Positions 1 through 9,370 of a DNA stretch of 64,000 nucleotides are shown piece by piece. The stretch spans positions 1 to 64,000 of the forward strand of contig NZ_VBSL01000014.1 of assembly GCF_006149005.1 (NCBI RefSeq), read 5' to 3'. The position numbers and the translations under genes are program-made. The first letter of the stretch is position 1. Each line of letters opens with the position of its first letter. The stretch is from Larkinella sp. C7. Its GTDB lineage: Bacteria > Bacteroidota > Bacteroidia > Cytophagales > Spirosomataceae. The notes under the pieces were generated by a model that did not search any database, was not told the DNA's origin, and saw nothing but the letters and a program-made list of their open reading frames with translations.

Positions 1-1
1 A

Positions 2-98
2 TTGATTGATGGGTTGATTCATATCTTGATAAATGGGTTTATTAGTTAATTGATAAATTAATATATTGATTAATTGTTTATCTGATTTATTGATTACC
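2..98. repeat. AT-rich direct repeats (TTGATNNAT) upstream of parA
   Basis: At least six copies of a 9-bp motif close to TTGATTNAT or TTGATAAAT begin near positions 2, 14, 26, 50, 66 and 90, on the same strand. The first three are spaced 12 bp apart and the fourth falls on the same 12-bp register (24 bp later). The tract is almost free of G and C and lies directly before a ParA-type ATPase gene. Such arrays upstream of a parA gene are commonly partition sites or autoregulatory operators, and helically phased AT repeats can also be origin iterons. The window starts here, so the array may extend further left. Confidence 0.5.
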
Positions 99-205
99 TA
101 ATGGATTAAGTAATTATACCATTAGTGAATAAATTTATTAATGAATTATTGCACTTGTCAATAATTCCATTTTGCTTTGGCCGAAACTTCACCCCTCCCT
201 ACTTT

Positions 206-949
206 ATGACTACCTCTTCAACTGCGCCCCCCAAACCTATTGTCCTGGCCTTTGCAACCGCGAAAGGAGGGATGGGCAAAACAACCCTGTCAGTTATTGT
301 CGCATCTTACATGCATTACAAAATGGGCGTCAAGGCGGCTATCCTCGACGTTGATGGATCCCAGCTCTCTGTTTACAACCAGCGCCTTCGTGAAGCGGAA
401 AACCTGAGTGAAGAGGGGAAGCTTCGACTCATGGAACGTCAGGAAAAGGAAGGTATTGATGCCTACCAGATCCTGTCGGGCTATCCGGGCGATGTTCCAA
501 AGTTATTGAAACACTTGCCCGATGGCACCCAGTTGGTGTTTGTCGACTTACCGGGCAACATCGAAATCGTTGGTTACGACCTGGCCTTGAAAGAGGTGGA
601 CTTGTTGATCGTTCCGATGGAAACCAGTGAATACTCGGTAACAACCGGGTTTCAGTACCTGAGCGCCATCAAGCAGATCGGATTGCTACCGCTTACTAAT
701 TGCTGGATACTCTGGAACAAGTATAAGCCCTCCCGTGATGGCGCCCAGGCTGACCAGTTGGAAGAGGTATTTCAATCACACGGCTTCCAGTGCTTAAAAA
801 GCAGGGTTCCCGCCAGAGACTCCTATCAGGACCCGGCCAATCGATCTACCCTGTTTGCCATGCCTACGCCCTACCTGCGCAATTCGGGTTTAAAAGACTT
901 ATTCAGTGAGTTAGAAGACATTATCCAAAAAATTACACCAAACAAATGA
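206..949 (+). CDS. traA: ParA/MinD-type ATPase, conjugative element protein TraA
   Basis: A 247-residue soluble P-loop ATPase of the ParA/MinD family. The deviant Walker A motif KGGMGKTT lies at about residues 20-27, followed by a Walker A' aspartate (ILDVDG, near 50) and a Walker B-like FVDLPG near 112. In Bacteroidetes transfer regions this protein heads the tra operon and is called TraA; it probably helps partition or position the element. I chose the ATG at 206 because it puts the P-loop close to the N-terminus as in relatives. An in-frame start at 125 would add 27 unusual residues. The stop overlaps the next start (ATGA), which indicates translational coupling. The AT-rich repeats just upstream could be its operator or parS. 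Confidence 0.85.
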   Translation: MTTSSTAPPKPIVLAFATAKGGMGKTTLSVIVASYMHYKMGVKAAILDVDGSQLSVYNQRLREAENLSEEGKLRLMERQEKEGIDAYQILSGYPGDVPKLLKHLPDGTQLVFVDLPGNIEIVGYDLALKEVDLLIVPMETSEYSVTTGFQYLSAIKQIGLLPLTNCWILWNKYKPSRDGAQADQLEEVFQSHGFQCLKSRVPARDSYQDPANRSTLFAMPTPYLRNSGLKDLFSELEDIIQKITPNK

Positions 950-1416
950 GCGAAAAACCAGCAAACCTCGTCGACGTCACGCGCAAAAGCAACGCTACCC
1001 GTCTGGCCAACTTCAGCAGCACCTTGCTACCTAAGGCTCCGGACCTTTCCGAGCCCCAGCCTGAACCTCAAACACCGGAAGGGCCTGCACCGGTGGCAGC
1101 AGTAACCCTGGAGGAGACGAAGCCAGAGCCTAAGCCTCCAGTTCAGGTCAAGGCGACAACGCCTGAAACTAAGACACCGGTGGCCAGCAAAACAGACCGT
1201 CGTCGGGCATGGGGACTGTCATTCCCACTGAACGAGTTAATTACCAGCCCGGTAGGCAAGGATGTTGAGTACAAAAAGCATATCGCCATTTCGGAAGACC
1301 ATCACAATTTGCTCCGGGATTTGACCTACAAACACCGGGTACCAATGAATGTCATTCTGAATAACCTATTGGAGGTCTTGAATCAGACCGTCAAAAAAGA
1401 GGCCTTAAAAGAGTAA
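946..1416 (+). CDS. TraB-like protein (DUF3408 type) with C-terminal DNA-binding-like end
   Basis: A 156-residue protein overlapping the ParA gene by 4 bp. Residues about 30-85 are a Pro/Glu/Lys/Thr-rich low-complexity linker. The C-terminal third (about 100-156) is predicted helical and resembles the ribbon-helix-helix-like end of the DUF3408 (TraB) proteins found after TraA in Bacteroidetes conjugative elements. A ParB-like partner role for the upstream ATPase is a reasonable inference from order, not something the sequence proves. A stable stem-loop follows the stop codon. Confidence 0.6.
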   Translation: MSEKPANLVDVTRKSNATRLANFSSTLLPKAPDLSEPQPEPQTPEGPAPVAAVTLEETKPEPKPPVQVKATTPETKTPVASKTDRRRAWGLSFPLNELITSPVGKDVEYKKHIAISEDHHNLLRDLTYKHRVPMNVILNNLLEVLNQTVKKEALKE

Positions 1417-1424
1417 CTCTAAAA

Positions 1425-1452
1425 GGTCGGGTTGCTTTTGGGTAACCCGACC
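1425..1452 (+). terminator. Stem-loop between traB-like gene and next gene
   Basis: Nine-base arms GGTCGGGTT (1425-1433) and AACCCGACC (1444-1452) enclose a 10-base loop, eight bases after the stop codon. No U-tract follows, so it may attenuate or stabilise the tra transcript rather than end it. Confidence 0.5.
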
Positions 1453-1475
1453 ATCATTCACCAACCCAATCAGCC

Positions 1476-2093
1476 ATGTTTAGCCAATACACCTGGGGGG
1501 ACTTATTCAAAGTCTTAATTCCCCTGCTTGTTGTTTACTACGCGATTGTAATCTGGAAATTCTACCGGAAGAGCATTCGCGATAAGATCAGCCGACGCGG
1601 ATCAGCCGAACTCACAGCCCAGACAGAAATCGACCAGGAAGAGGAGGGAAGCGAGAACGAAGCCCAACTGCTTTACACCGTGCGGGATTATCCAACCACC
1701 GCAGTTGCGTCCGCACCCGCCCCGGCCGCCAAGAAAAAGGCCCGCAGCAAACCCAAGCCCAAAGCTGCACCAACTCCTGCGCCGGCAGAGCCCACAGAGG
1801 TAGCATCTGGTGGGTTGTCCACACCTTCGGTTGAAACTGAGCCCAAGTTTACCCCGGTGCCCGTATTCGAAAGCATCACCCCGGATGATTTGTTTATAGC
1901 CATAGAGGGCGTAAGTATCCCACAGGGTGAGCACCCGCTGGAAGATGTGGTTAACGCAGCGATGACGCTTGAAAAGCAGGAGGATGGCACAGTAGTGGCC
2001 AGCGAGACCTCCGATGAACAGGGTGCCTTATTCGCCAAAATCTTTAACGACCAAAGAGCAACCGCGCTGGCAAGATTTCAATTTACCCGTTAA
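1476..2093 (+). CDS. Single-pass membrane protein of the transfer operon, unknown
   Basis: 205 residues. One N-terminal hydrophobic segment (about residues 10-28) is followed by a basic stretch (KFYRKSIRDK), which suggests a cytoplasmic C-terminal domain. Residues about 75-115 are an Ala/Pro/Lys-rich linker, and the last 70 or so residues form a compact acidic domain. Position suits the small TraC/TraD proteins of Bacteroidetes elements, but I cannot assign a family. It sits between the TraB-like gene and another membrane protein. Confidence 0.6.
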   Translation: MFSQYTWGDLFKVLIPLLVVYYAIVIWKFYRKSIRDKISRRGSAELTAQTEIDQEEEGSENEAQLLYTVRDYPTTAVASAPAPAAKKKARSKPKPKAAPTPAPAEPTEVASGGLSTPSVETEPKFTPVPVFESITPDDLFIAIEGVSIPQGEHPLEDVVNAAMTLEKQEDGTVVASETSDEQGALFAKIFNDQRATALARFQFTR

Positions 2094-2104
2094 CCTATAC
2101 TGCC

Positions 2105-2653
2105 ATGAATTCACCCGGTTTTGATTTTGGAGACTTTGTTGCATTGGCCGTTTTTGCCGTGCTGTTGCTGGTAGCGATTCGTGTAGTCCGGTTGTTGGGG
2201 CGAATGTCCGCGCGAATAGTAGCTGTTTTTGTTCGTATGGGTTTGATCAGTGTATCCCGGGCCTTATTGCAATTGGTTGGCTATGATCGACACACCTATC
2301 TGAAGCCCCGAACCATGTATTTGAACCGGGTAGAGGTGCGCTTTATGCTGTTCTGGGGCGGGTTGATTCTATGGGCATTTGTCTGGCATTTCCTCAAAAC
2401 GGGCAGAACGATCCAAAGCGTAGGCCCATACTGGGTACTTGGCTTGTGTGCCTACATCGGTTTTCGCTGTTTGTCTACGATGGGAAGCGATGAAGAGGAG
2501 TTGAGCAGTGAAGAATCACAGGATGAGGCTACCAGCTCAAGCCGGTTTAATACCAACCAATCCAGCACGAACGCTCATTATCAGAGGTTTCGCAATCAAA
2601 TAGTTCAATTCCGGGCGTGGGATTATCTGGATGATCTATTTCAGGGTCAATAA
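2105..2653 (+). CDS. Membrane protein of the transfer operon, unknown
   Basis: 182 residues with about three hydrophobic segments: roughly residues 10-32, 76-96 and 110-125. The C-terminal tail (from about 128) is Ser/Glu-rich and soluble. It is 11 bp downstream of the previous gene and in the same operon direction. No family recognised; the context suggests an accessory inner-membrane part of the transfer apparatus. Confidence 0.55.
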   Translation: MNSPGFDFGDFVALAVFAVLLLVAIRVVRLLGRMSARIVAVFVRMGLISVSRALLQLVGYDRHTYLKPRTMYLNRVEVRFMLFWGGLILWAFVWHFLKTGRTIQSVGPYWVLGLCAYIGFRCLSTMGSDEEELSSEESQDEATSSSRFNTNQSSTNAHYQRFRNQIVQFRAWDYLDDLFQGQ

Positions 2654-2669
2654 TTTTTTTGTCCTATTG

Positions 2670-2686
2670 AACACTTATTAAGTGTT
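2670..2686. promoter_or_regulatory. Inverted repeat upstream of traE
   Basis: AACACTT and AAGTGTT arms (2670-2676 and 2680-2686) are separated by ATT in the AT-rich 114-bp gap before traE. It could be a weak terminator for the upstream genes or an operator for a second tra promoter. Confidence 0.35.
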
Positions 2687-2767
2687 TGTAATATATCTTA
2701 GAAACTTCATTGGTTTTTTTGTCACCGTTTTAATCCTCCTTTGTTCAATTTTTTTATTATCTCAATT

Positions 2768-3097
2768 ATGTTTAACCGTACTCTTTTCTCAGCAAAGCGG
2801 CCCGTCCTGATAGTGGCCCTACTGTTCGTTAATGAACTGGTTATGGCTCAGCAGCCCGCAGCCGGCAATGGTGCCGGTGCCTTGTCGGCGGCCGCCACTA
2901 CCATCCGTAGCTACGGAACGGCAGCAAGCACAATCGTGCTGGCCATCGGTGTCATCATTGGTTTGATTGGCGGAATTCGGGTTTACTCCAAGTGGCACAA
3001 CGGCGACCCCGACACAATGAAGGCGGTAACCGGCTGGTTTGGCGCAGCTATGTTTTTGGTGTCAATCGGCACCATTTTGCAGGCCTTTTTCGGATAA
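2768..3097 (+). CDS. traE: TraE, VirB2-like membrane protein (DUF4134)
   Basis: 109 residues. A signal-like N-terminal hydrophobic segment ends near AQQPAAG. Two further hydrophobic segments flank a short polar loop (RVYSKWHNGDPDT), the hallmark of the DUF4134/TraE family and of VirB2-like pilin-type subunits. The first ATG is at 2768; a TTG at 2741 would add nine residues and is less likely. It is followed at 5 bp by TraF, as in CTnDOT-type operons. Confidence 0.85.
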   Translation: MFNRTLFSAKRPVLIVALLFVNELVMAQQPAAGNGAGALSAAATTIRSYGTAASTIVLAIGVIIGLIGGIRVYSKWHNGDPDTMKAVTGWFGAAMFLVSIGTILQAFFG

Positions 3098-3102
3098 TCC
3101 AG

Positions 3103-3459
3103 ATGCTGGAAATTAACAAAGGTGTTGGCAAGCCCGTAGAGCTGATGGGCATAAAAGGGACCTATCTTTTGCTGGTTATCGGCATTGTGATCGGTAGCCT
3201 GGTTCTGGCTCTGATTCTCTACGGGTTCAACGTCAACACGTACCTGATCACCTTTCTGGTTTTGGGTCTGACCTTCGGGGGCCTCTGGTACTGCCTGCAA
3301 ATGTCAGTGAAGTACGGCATTCATGGTGTGGCTAAAAAGGAAGCTAGCCGCAACCAGCCATCCGCTATTCTGATTACCTCCGCCAAACCATTCGCCCAGC
3401 TTCGCCGTGAAACTAAACGCAAGAACGCTTCAAAAAGCCCTGCCGATTCTCGCCGTTGA
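3103..3459 (+). CDS. traF: TraF, VirB3-like membrane protein (DUF4133)
   Basis: 118 residues. Two adjacent hydrophobic helices (about residues 20-40 and 43-62) are followed by a basic cytoplasmic tail, the layout of VirB3-like DUF4133 proteins. The ATG at 3103 is chosen because it fits the family's N-terminus (EINKGVGKPVELMGIKG). The 3' end overlaps the start of traG by 53 bp in another frame, a common arrangement for this pair. Confidence 0.8.
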   Translation: MLEINKGVGKPVELMGIKGTYLLLVIGIVIGSLVLALILYGFNVNTYLITFLVLGLTFGGLWYCLQMSVKYGIHGVAKKEASRNQPSAILITSAKPFAQLRRETKRKNASKSPADSRR

Positions 3460-5905
3460 GAATGATTGCATTGTCAACAAGATGGCTGACATCACCGTTG
3501 GCTTTCGTTTGTACCTGCCTGAAATATTTACGATGGCGCCAGAGGATTACAGCAGCCTGCACAACAACCTCGTCAAGGCGCTTAAACTCCTGCCCGTCGG
3601 TACGGTAGTCCATAAGCAGGATTGGTTTATGGAAGAGAAGTATCAGCCCGATAGTGATCACGACGATGATAGCTTTCTGACATTGGCCTTTCAGCGTCAC
3701 TTCGTCGAACGGCCTTTCCTGAATCACTTCTGCTACCTCTACGTCAGCAAGTTGCCCAAGTCCCGTCAGCGTCAAAAGAGCAATCAGCACACCCTGACGC
3801 GTAAACGGCTCATTCCGCAGGAGCAGGTCGATCCCCGCGAACTTCAGTTGTTCTTCGACTCGGTGAGCCAGTTTGAACGGATTTTGCAGGATGCCGGCAT
3901 TAAGGCGGTCCGGTTGCGTGATGAGGACCTGGTTAGTTTGAAAGGGGATAAAGGTATTATTCCGAACTACTTCCGATTGCAACCTGACGGAACCCGCAAG
4001 GTAACACTGGAGGACTGGGATATTGATGGCCGGGTGCGGGTAGGGGCGAAGGACGTCATGTGCTTTACTTTATCGGACGTTGATACGCTTCCCCAGGCCG
4101 TGAACGTCATGGCCAACTATGGGCCGTTGTCGTCGGACAGTACGCCCTTCGCGGTCGGCAATGTAATACCAGTCGGGCTGATGCTACCCTTTAATCACAT
4201 CTACAACCAATACCTGTGCCTGGATGACACGCAGGCGACCCTCAAGGAGTTTGAGCAGCATGTACGGCATTTAAACTCAATGTCGCTCTACTCCAGCGAA
4301 AACGGTATCAATCGAGACTGGCACCAGAAGTACATCAATGAAGCGTATCACGAGCAGCGTACCGTTTGCCGGGCTCACTTCAATGTTATGGTCTGGACGG
4401 ATAAGCCTGAACAGATTGAATACCTGCGCAATGAAACCTCCTCGGCTATTGCTCAACTGGACTGCTTCCCCAAACAAAATACGCTGGATGCGGCCCGGCT
4501 GCTGTGGGCAGGGATTCCGGGTAATGCCGGCGACCTGCCGTTGGATGAAACGTTTTACACCTTCACGGACCAGGCCGTCTGCCTGCTGAATCTGGAATCG
4601 GCTTACCAATCATCGATGTCACCTTTCGGCATCCGACTCTGTGACCGTTTTGGTAAACCGGTATGGGTAGACCTGTCAGATGAACCCAAAGAGCTGGGCT
4701 GGATCAACAACCGCAATAAGTTTATTGTGGGGCCTACCGGCTCGGGTAAGTCGTTCTTTATGAACCATCTCGTCCGGCAGTACTACGAACAGGGTACGCA
4801 CATTCTATTGGTCGATGTGGGACACTCATACCGCGGTCAGTGCGAATTGGTGCAACGTAAGACCTACGGACGGGATGGAATCTACCTGACGTATGAGGAA
4901 AATAACCCGATCACTTTCAACCCCTTCTTTGTTGAGGATGGCTTTTATTCCATTGAGAAAATTAGCTCGATTAACACGCTGCTACTGACGCTCTGGAAAA
5001 AGGAAGGTGAACCGTTTTCCCGCACGGAAGAGGTCGCCCTGGGTGATGCCGTCGAGGAGTTCATCAAGCTATTGAAGAAAGGAAAAGCCGAAGCTTCGTT
5101 TAACGGCTTCTACGAGTACTGCAATGATGAGAATGGGTTTCGGGCCTATCTAAAGGAGAAGAAATACAAAGCGCAATACTTTGACATTGAGCAGTTTCTG
5201 ATCACCATGCAGCCCTTTTACAAAGGCGGCAAGTATGATTACCTGCTGAATTCCAACATGAACATTGATTTGATGAACAAGCGGTTCGTCGTCTTTGAAC
5301 TGGACAATATCAAAGATCACCCGATTCTGCTGCCCGTAGTGACGCTGATCATTATGGAAACCTTCATATCTAAAATGCGCCGTTTGAAGGGTTTCCGCAA
5401 AATGATTGTCATTGAGGAAGCCTGGAAGGCCATCGCCAAAGAGTCTATGGCTGACTACATCAAATACCTGTTCAAGACCGTTCGGAAGCACTTTGGGGAA
5501 GCAATGGTCGTCACGCAGGAGATTGACGATATCGTCGGTAACAAGATTGTGAAGGACGCTATTATCAACAACTCGGACTGTAAGATACTGCTCGATCAAT
5601 CCAACTACCAACACCGCTTCGAGGAAATCAAGCAGCTATTGGGCCTAACTGAAAAGCAAAAGCAGCTGATTCTTTCCGTCAACAAAAACAACGATCCACG
5701 TCGCAAATACAAGGAAGTCTTTATCAGTCTGGGCTCCCGGGCCAAAGTGTTTGCCACGGAGGTAAGTCTAGAAGAATATGCCGCCTTTACAACGGAGGAG
5801 CGGGAGAAGCTGGAGGTACAGCAACGCGCTGCGGCCAATGGCGGAGATATCCAGGTTGCCATCACCGACTTTGCCGATGCCCGCCGGGAGAAGGCTGCCG
5901 TATAA
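3407..5905 (+). CDS. traG: TraG, VirB4-type conjugation ATPase
   Basis: An 832-residue cytoplasmic ATPase that energises the type IV transfer channel. The N-terminal half matches the Bacteroidetes TraG layout (LPILAVENDCIV near the start, then HKQDWFMEE). Walker A GPTGSGKS is at about residue 442, and the Walker B-like MIVIEEAWK at about 665. The start is GTG at 3407, inside traF; an upstream start is not available in frame without losing the family N-terminus. Full length for the family, with no disruption. The TraI gene that usually follows TraG is absent here; TraJ comes next. Confidence 0.92.
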   Translation: MKLNARTLQKALPILAVENDCIVNKMADITVGFRLYLPEIFTMAPEDYSSLHNNLVKALKLLPVGTVVHKQDWFMEEKYQPDSDHDDDSFLTLAFQRHFVERPFLNHFCYLYVSKLPKSRQRQKSNQHTLTRKRLIPQEQVDPRELQLFFDSVSQFERILQDAGIKAVRLRDEDLVSLKGDKGIIPNYFRLQPDGTRKVTLEDWDIDGRVRVGAKDVMCFTLSDVDTLPQAVNVMANYGPLSSDSTPFAVGNVIPVGLMLPFNHIYNQYLCLDDTQATLKEFEQHVRHLNSMSLYSSENGINRDWHQKYINEAYHEQRTVCRAHFNVMVWTDKPEQIEYLRNETSSAIAQLDCFPKQNTLDAARLLWAGIPGNAGDLPLDETFYTFTDQAVCLLNLESAYQSSMSPFGIRLCDRFGKPVWVDLSDEPKELGWINNRNKFIVGPTGSGKSFFMNHLVRQYYEQGTHILLVDVGHSYRGQCELVQRKTYGRDGIYLTYEENNPITFNPFFVEDGFYSIEKISSINTLLLTLWKKEGEPFSRTEEVALGDAVEEFIKLLKKGKAEASFNGFYEYCNDENGFRAYLKEKKYKAQYFDIEQFLITMQPFYKGGKYDYLLNSNMNIDLMNKRFVVFELDNIKDHPILLPVVTLIIMETFISKMRRLKGFRKMIVIEEAWKAIAKESMADYIKYLFKTVRKHFGEAMVVTQEIDDIVGNKIVKDAIINNSDCKILLDQSNYQHRFEEIKQLLGLTEKQKQLILSVNKNNDPRRKYKEVFISLGSRAKVFATEVSLEEYAAFTTEEREKLEVQQRAAANGGDIQVAITDFADARREKAAV

Positions 5906-5949
5906 CCACAACCGTTTTAAAAGCTCACAAACTTTATAACCTATCGGCA

Positions 5950-7119
5950 ATGATTTTACTACAGGCAGGACAACCCGGCGCAGGAACATACGTCGATTAC
6001 GACTTTTACCGGAAGTTCGAATCTTTTGAAGCATCGATCACGCAGGCGTACAAGGAAGTACTTCAGGCCATGGGCAACTTTGGGGACGTCGCGGCTGCGA
6101 TTGCCGGCATTGCGGCCAGTCTCTTCATTGGGTTTAAAATCTTGCGGCATCTGGCTTATGCCGATGGTATTGATGTGTGGCCCCTGCTGCGGCCGTTCGC
6201 GATTGGCTTTCTGGCATTGAACTTCACGATTGTAACGGACTTTATCGGGGCTATGGTAAAGCCACTGGAAACGGCTACCCAAAACATGATCGATGTGCAG
6301 ACCACCCGGATTCAGCAAATCGAGAATATGCGTCAAGACAAGATCCGGCAGCGGATGGCTGAGATGAATAAGAAGATCGACGAGGTAAGCGGCTGGCAGA
6401 TCGGGCAATACATGAGCCTGGTTGTTGAGAAGTATCGAACGTATATCAATGAGGGTATCGATACCATTCTGAAGAACTTCTTCTACGCCATCTATCTGGC
6501 GGCTCGGTTGGTGATCCTGACCGTCAGAGCCTTCTTTCTGATTGTGCTGACGATGATCGGCCCCTTAGCGTTCGCGATTGCCATTTTTACCGGCTTTCAG
6601 GATTCTCATTTGCTATGGATCGCCCGGTACGTGCAGGTATCGCTCTGGTTTCCGCTGGCCAACATTCTGGGTACGATTGTCACCTATTTGCAGGGTAAGG
6701 TGATCGCCCTCCAGTATCTGGAATTGACCAATAACGTACCCGATGAAGCCCAGAGTGGCAAGATCATTTACATCGTGTTTATGATCATCGCTACACTGGC
6801 CTACTTCACCATACCCACTATTTCGAGCTACATCATTTCCTCCTCCGGAGTCGGCTCCGCCATGCAGCGAATGACCAGCATGAGCACCGCATTGGCAGCG
6901 GGGGCAATGGGCATGGCGGCACCGGCTGCACTGGCAGGTGCGGGTTTAGTTGGTAAGGGTGGTGTAGCTGCCGGTGGTGCTGTTATTAGTGCTGGAAAAA
7001 TGGGTCTGGGCGCAACCATCATGGCGGGTCAGGCTGTGGCTCAGCAAGCGGCCTGGTACGGGCGGGCGGCTCAGCACGAGATGCGCAATATTTCCGGATC
7101 GGGTGGCAAAAAAACGTAA
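5950..7119 (+). CDS. traJ: TraJ, VirB6-like polytopic membrane protein
   Basis: 389 residues with several hydrophobic stretches (about 40-60, 80-100, 180-215, 225-250 and 275-300). The C-terminus is an Ala/Gly-rich, low-complexity segment (about 300-370). This matches TraJ of Bacteroidetes conjugative elements, the probable VirB6 equivalent of the inner-membrane channel. It lies between traG and traK. A short 5-bp stem-loop at 7129-7143 separates it from traK. Confidence 0.85.
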   Translation: MILLQAGQPGAGTYVDYDFYRKFESFEASITQAYKEVLQAMGNFGDVAAAIAGIAASLFIGFKILRHLAYADGIDVWPLLRPFAIGFLALNFTIVTDFIGAMVKPLETATQNMIDVQTTRIQQIENMRQDKIRQRMAEMNKKIDEVSGWQIGQYMSLVVEKYRTYINEGIDTILKNFFYAIYLAARLVILTVRAFFLIVLTMIGPLAFAIAIFTGFQDSHLLWIARYVQVSLWFPLANILGTIVTYLQGKVIALQYLELTNNVPDEAQSGKIIYIVFMIIATLAYFTIPTISSYIISSSGVGSAMQRMTSMSTALAAGAMGMAAPAALAGAGLVGKGGVAAGGAVISAGKMGLGATIMAGQAVAQQAAWYGRAAQHEMRNISGSGGKKT

Positions 7120-7181
7120 AGCCCTATGGTGACGAAATGTCACTAGCCTCAAACCATTCACAGAAAACATAAATCTAAGCC

Positions 7182-7823
7182 ATGGCAGCAGATCAAATCT
7201 TTTTCAAATCGCTCCGCAACCTGGAGACTTCGTACCGCAACATCCGGATACTATCGTTTGTGTCCATCGGCACCTTTTTTTGCATTACCATCGGGGCTCT
7301 ATACTTCGCCTATATCATCAAGACGGACTCGGAAAGTCGTATTTACGTCGTTGAGCAAGGCAAGACCCTGATTGCCGCTTTACGCAAAGATGTGCGCGAA
7401 AATCGACCTGTCGAGGCCCGCGACCACATCAAGCGATTTCACGAGTTGTTCTTTACGCTGGACCCTGATCCGGGTTCAATTGAAGATCACGTCCGGGAGG
7501 CCTTGCCCTATGCTGATGAGAGCGTTTCGCGGCTTTATCTGGACACCAAGGAAAAGGGCTACTACAATAATCTGGTTCAGGCAAATGCCTCGCAGGAGAT
7601 TCAGGTTGATAGCGTTCAACTGGATTTGAATCAGTATCCGTATCGATTCCGTTCCTACGCACGTCAGCAGATTATTCGGCTAACGAAGGTGACTACACGT
7701 CGGCTGATCACCGGAGGATACCTGCGTAACGTCAGCCGATCCGAGGTTAACCCGCATGGATTCCTCATCGAGCAATTTGGCATCATTGATAATTCGGACA
7801 TTGAAGAACGGGCACGGCAATGA
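7182..7823 (+). CDS. traK: TraK, VirB8-like protein
   Basis: 213 residues. A short cytoplasmic start (FKSLRNLETSYRNIR) is followed by one transmembrane helix (about 24-45) and a periplasmic domain. This is the standard TraK/VirB8-like topology in Bacteroidetes. It probably nucleates channel assembly by contacting TraJ and TraM. The stop overlaps the next start in an ATGA, so it is coupled to traL. Confidence 0.88.
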   Translation: MAADQIFFKSLRNLETSYRNIRILSFVSIGTFFCITIGALYFAYIIKTDSESRIYVVEQGKTLIAALRKDVRENRPVEARDHIKRFHELFFTLDPDPGSIEDHVREALPYADESVSRLYLDTKEKGYYNNLVQANASQEIQVDSVQLDLNQYPYRFRSYARQQIIRLTKVTTRRLITGGYLRNVSRSEVNPHGFLIEQFGIIDNSDIEERARQ

Positions 7824-8131
7824 GACTATTCGGTGAGACCTTAATTCGAATCAACAACTGGGTTACGGGATTATCGAACCGCGCCCGCCTTCGTCTGGTG
7901 CTATCGTTTTTCCTGCTCCTGTTGGGTTCCAGTTGCTATAAGCTGGTTACCTCCTGGCAGCGGCTGCAAGAGCCCTTGCCAAAAGTCAGTCCTCAGGAGA
8001 TGATCAAACCCATGCAGGAGATATTTCTACAGACTAAGCAGCGCTATCCCGACGCCCGTACCAACAGGGACTTCGCTCGTCTGGATAGCCTGGCTAAGAT
8101 ATACATGGACAAAAAACACGTAAAGCAATGA
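7820..8131 (+). CDS. traL: TraL-like small membrane protein (DUF3989 type)
   Basis: 103 residues with one hydrophobic helix at about 25-42, then a charged helical tail. Size, topology and the position between traK and traM fit the TraL/DUF3989 proteins. Identification rests more on synteny than on motifs. It overlaps both neighbours by 4 bp. Confidence 0.65.
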   Translation: MRLFGETLIRINNWVTGLSNRARLRLVLSFFLLLLGSSCYKLVTSWQRLQEPLPKVSPQEMIKPMQEIFLQTKQRYPDARTNRDFARLDSLAKIYMDKKHVKQ

Positions 8132-9366
8132 ATACGACATCTATTGCCATTTCGCCACCGTACGACGATGACATTACCCGAAGGGGTCAGCCCTATCTGG
8201 TATATCCGGTTTTTTTCACGATTGCCGTTTGTCTCCTTTTCCGTTTGGGTGGAGGTGGCTCGGGAGCCCGCAATAACAATAATGCTGAAGGAGGTTCACT
8301 TGGCTTTAATACACAGATGCCCAGCGCCGAAAATACCAGCTTGAAACAGCCCTCTATTGAGCGTCCATCTTATGCCAAAGCCGAAGGCCAAATATTGTCC
8401 AGCTTTACCCATACACAGAAACTGCCGGTGGCTAATGGACTGCGTGAACTACCGTCTGATGAGACTACGGCTAATAACGCCAATGTTGCAACGCCTTTGG
8501 CGCAAAACATACCAACAGTGGCCACAAGTCAGCCAGCCTCGGCCTATGTGCCATCCCAGACAGTAAAAGGCTCACGCACCAGAAAACGGGGCAATTCGCA
8601 AGGATTCCAATACCACGCACCACGGCAACCCTACTACGTTGGCACGAACCAAACGGATCAGCAACTGGAAAGCCAGCTCAGCACCTACCAGGCAGCCAGT
8701 CGCCCAGGCAATCAGCCAACAAGCTCGCACACTGCCGGACAATCTACCAGTCTGACTGAACCCGGCTCGGTGCCTAATCTGATCCAGTTGGCCGATAACA
8801 CGACTGCAACCCGACTTGCAGAGCCAACGCCTGTCCTTGAGAATCCATTCAATACGGCGGAGGTAGGGCCTACCCGGCGAGAATCCCAGAAAACGAGTCT
8901 GCAAACTTCCGGCTACAACCGGCGCGCGGTGGCCACGATGATACCCGCGGTCATTCACGATGATCAGAGCGTGCGACCTGGCCAGCCGGTGAAGCTGCGG
9001 CTGACCAAAGCAATTGTCGTCGACGGTATCAATGTGCCAGCCAACACGATTGTCCATGCAACCTGCAAGCCCGAAGGTGACCGTATTTACCTGATCATCC
9101 GTAGCCTGCAACTCAATAGCCAGTTGATTCCGCTGGATCTGGAAGCGGTTGATCTGGATGGCGGTACCGGTGTCAATGCGCCTGGCTTATCGGAACAATT
9201 GGGGGGACAATTGAAGTCGTCGGCGGTGCAGGGTGTTCAGGTTCCTACCGGCAGCATGTTGGTAAACACGGTTCTAAATACCGCACGGTTCGGGGCGTCT
9301 TCCGCCGTTCGCAAATCCATGATTCACCTCAAAGGAGGCTATCACCTGTTTCTAAAATCCATCTAA
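8128..9366 (+). CDS. traM: TraM, VirB10-like channel protein
   Basis: 412 residues. One transmembrane helix (about 24-40) is followed by a long Gln/Ser/Thr/Pro-rich periplasmic linker (about 45-265) and a conserved C-terminal beta domain (about 275-412). That domain begins at AVIHDDQSVRPGQPVKLRL and includes VDGINVPANTIVHA, characteristic of the TraM C-terminus and VirB10-type proteins. It would span from the inner membrane to the TraN/TraO outer-membrane complex. Operon-linked to traL (ATGA) and 4 bp before traN. Confidence 0.88.
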   Translation: MNTTSIAISPPYDDDITRRGQPYLVYPVFFTIAVCLLFRLGGGGSGARNNNNAEGGSLGFNTQMPSAENTSLKQPSIERPSYAKAEGQILSSFTHTQKLPVANGLRELPSDETTANNANVATPLAQNIPTVATSQPASAYVPSQTVKGSRTRKRGNSQGFQYHAPRQPYYVGTNQTDQQLESQLSTYQAASRPGNQPTSSHTAGQSTSLTEPGSVPNLIQLADNTTATRLAEPTPVLENPFNTAEVGPTRRESQKTSLQTSGYNRRAVATMIPAVIHDDQSVRPGQPVKLRLTKAIVVDGINVPANTIVHATCKPEGDRIYLIIRSLQLNSQLIPLDLEAVDLDGGTGVNAPGLSEQLGGQLKSSAVQGVQVPTGSMLVNTVLNTARFGASSAVRKSMIHLKGGYHLFLKSI

Positions 9367-9370
9367 CACC

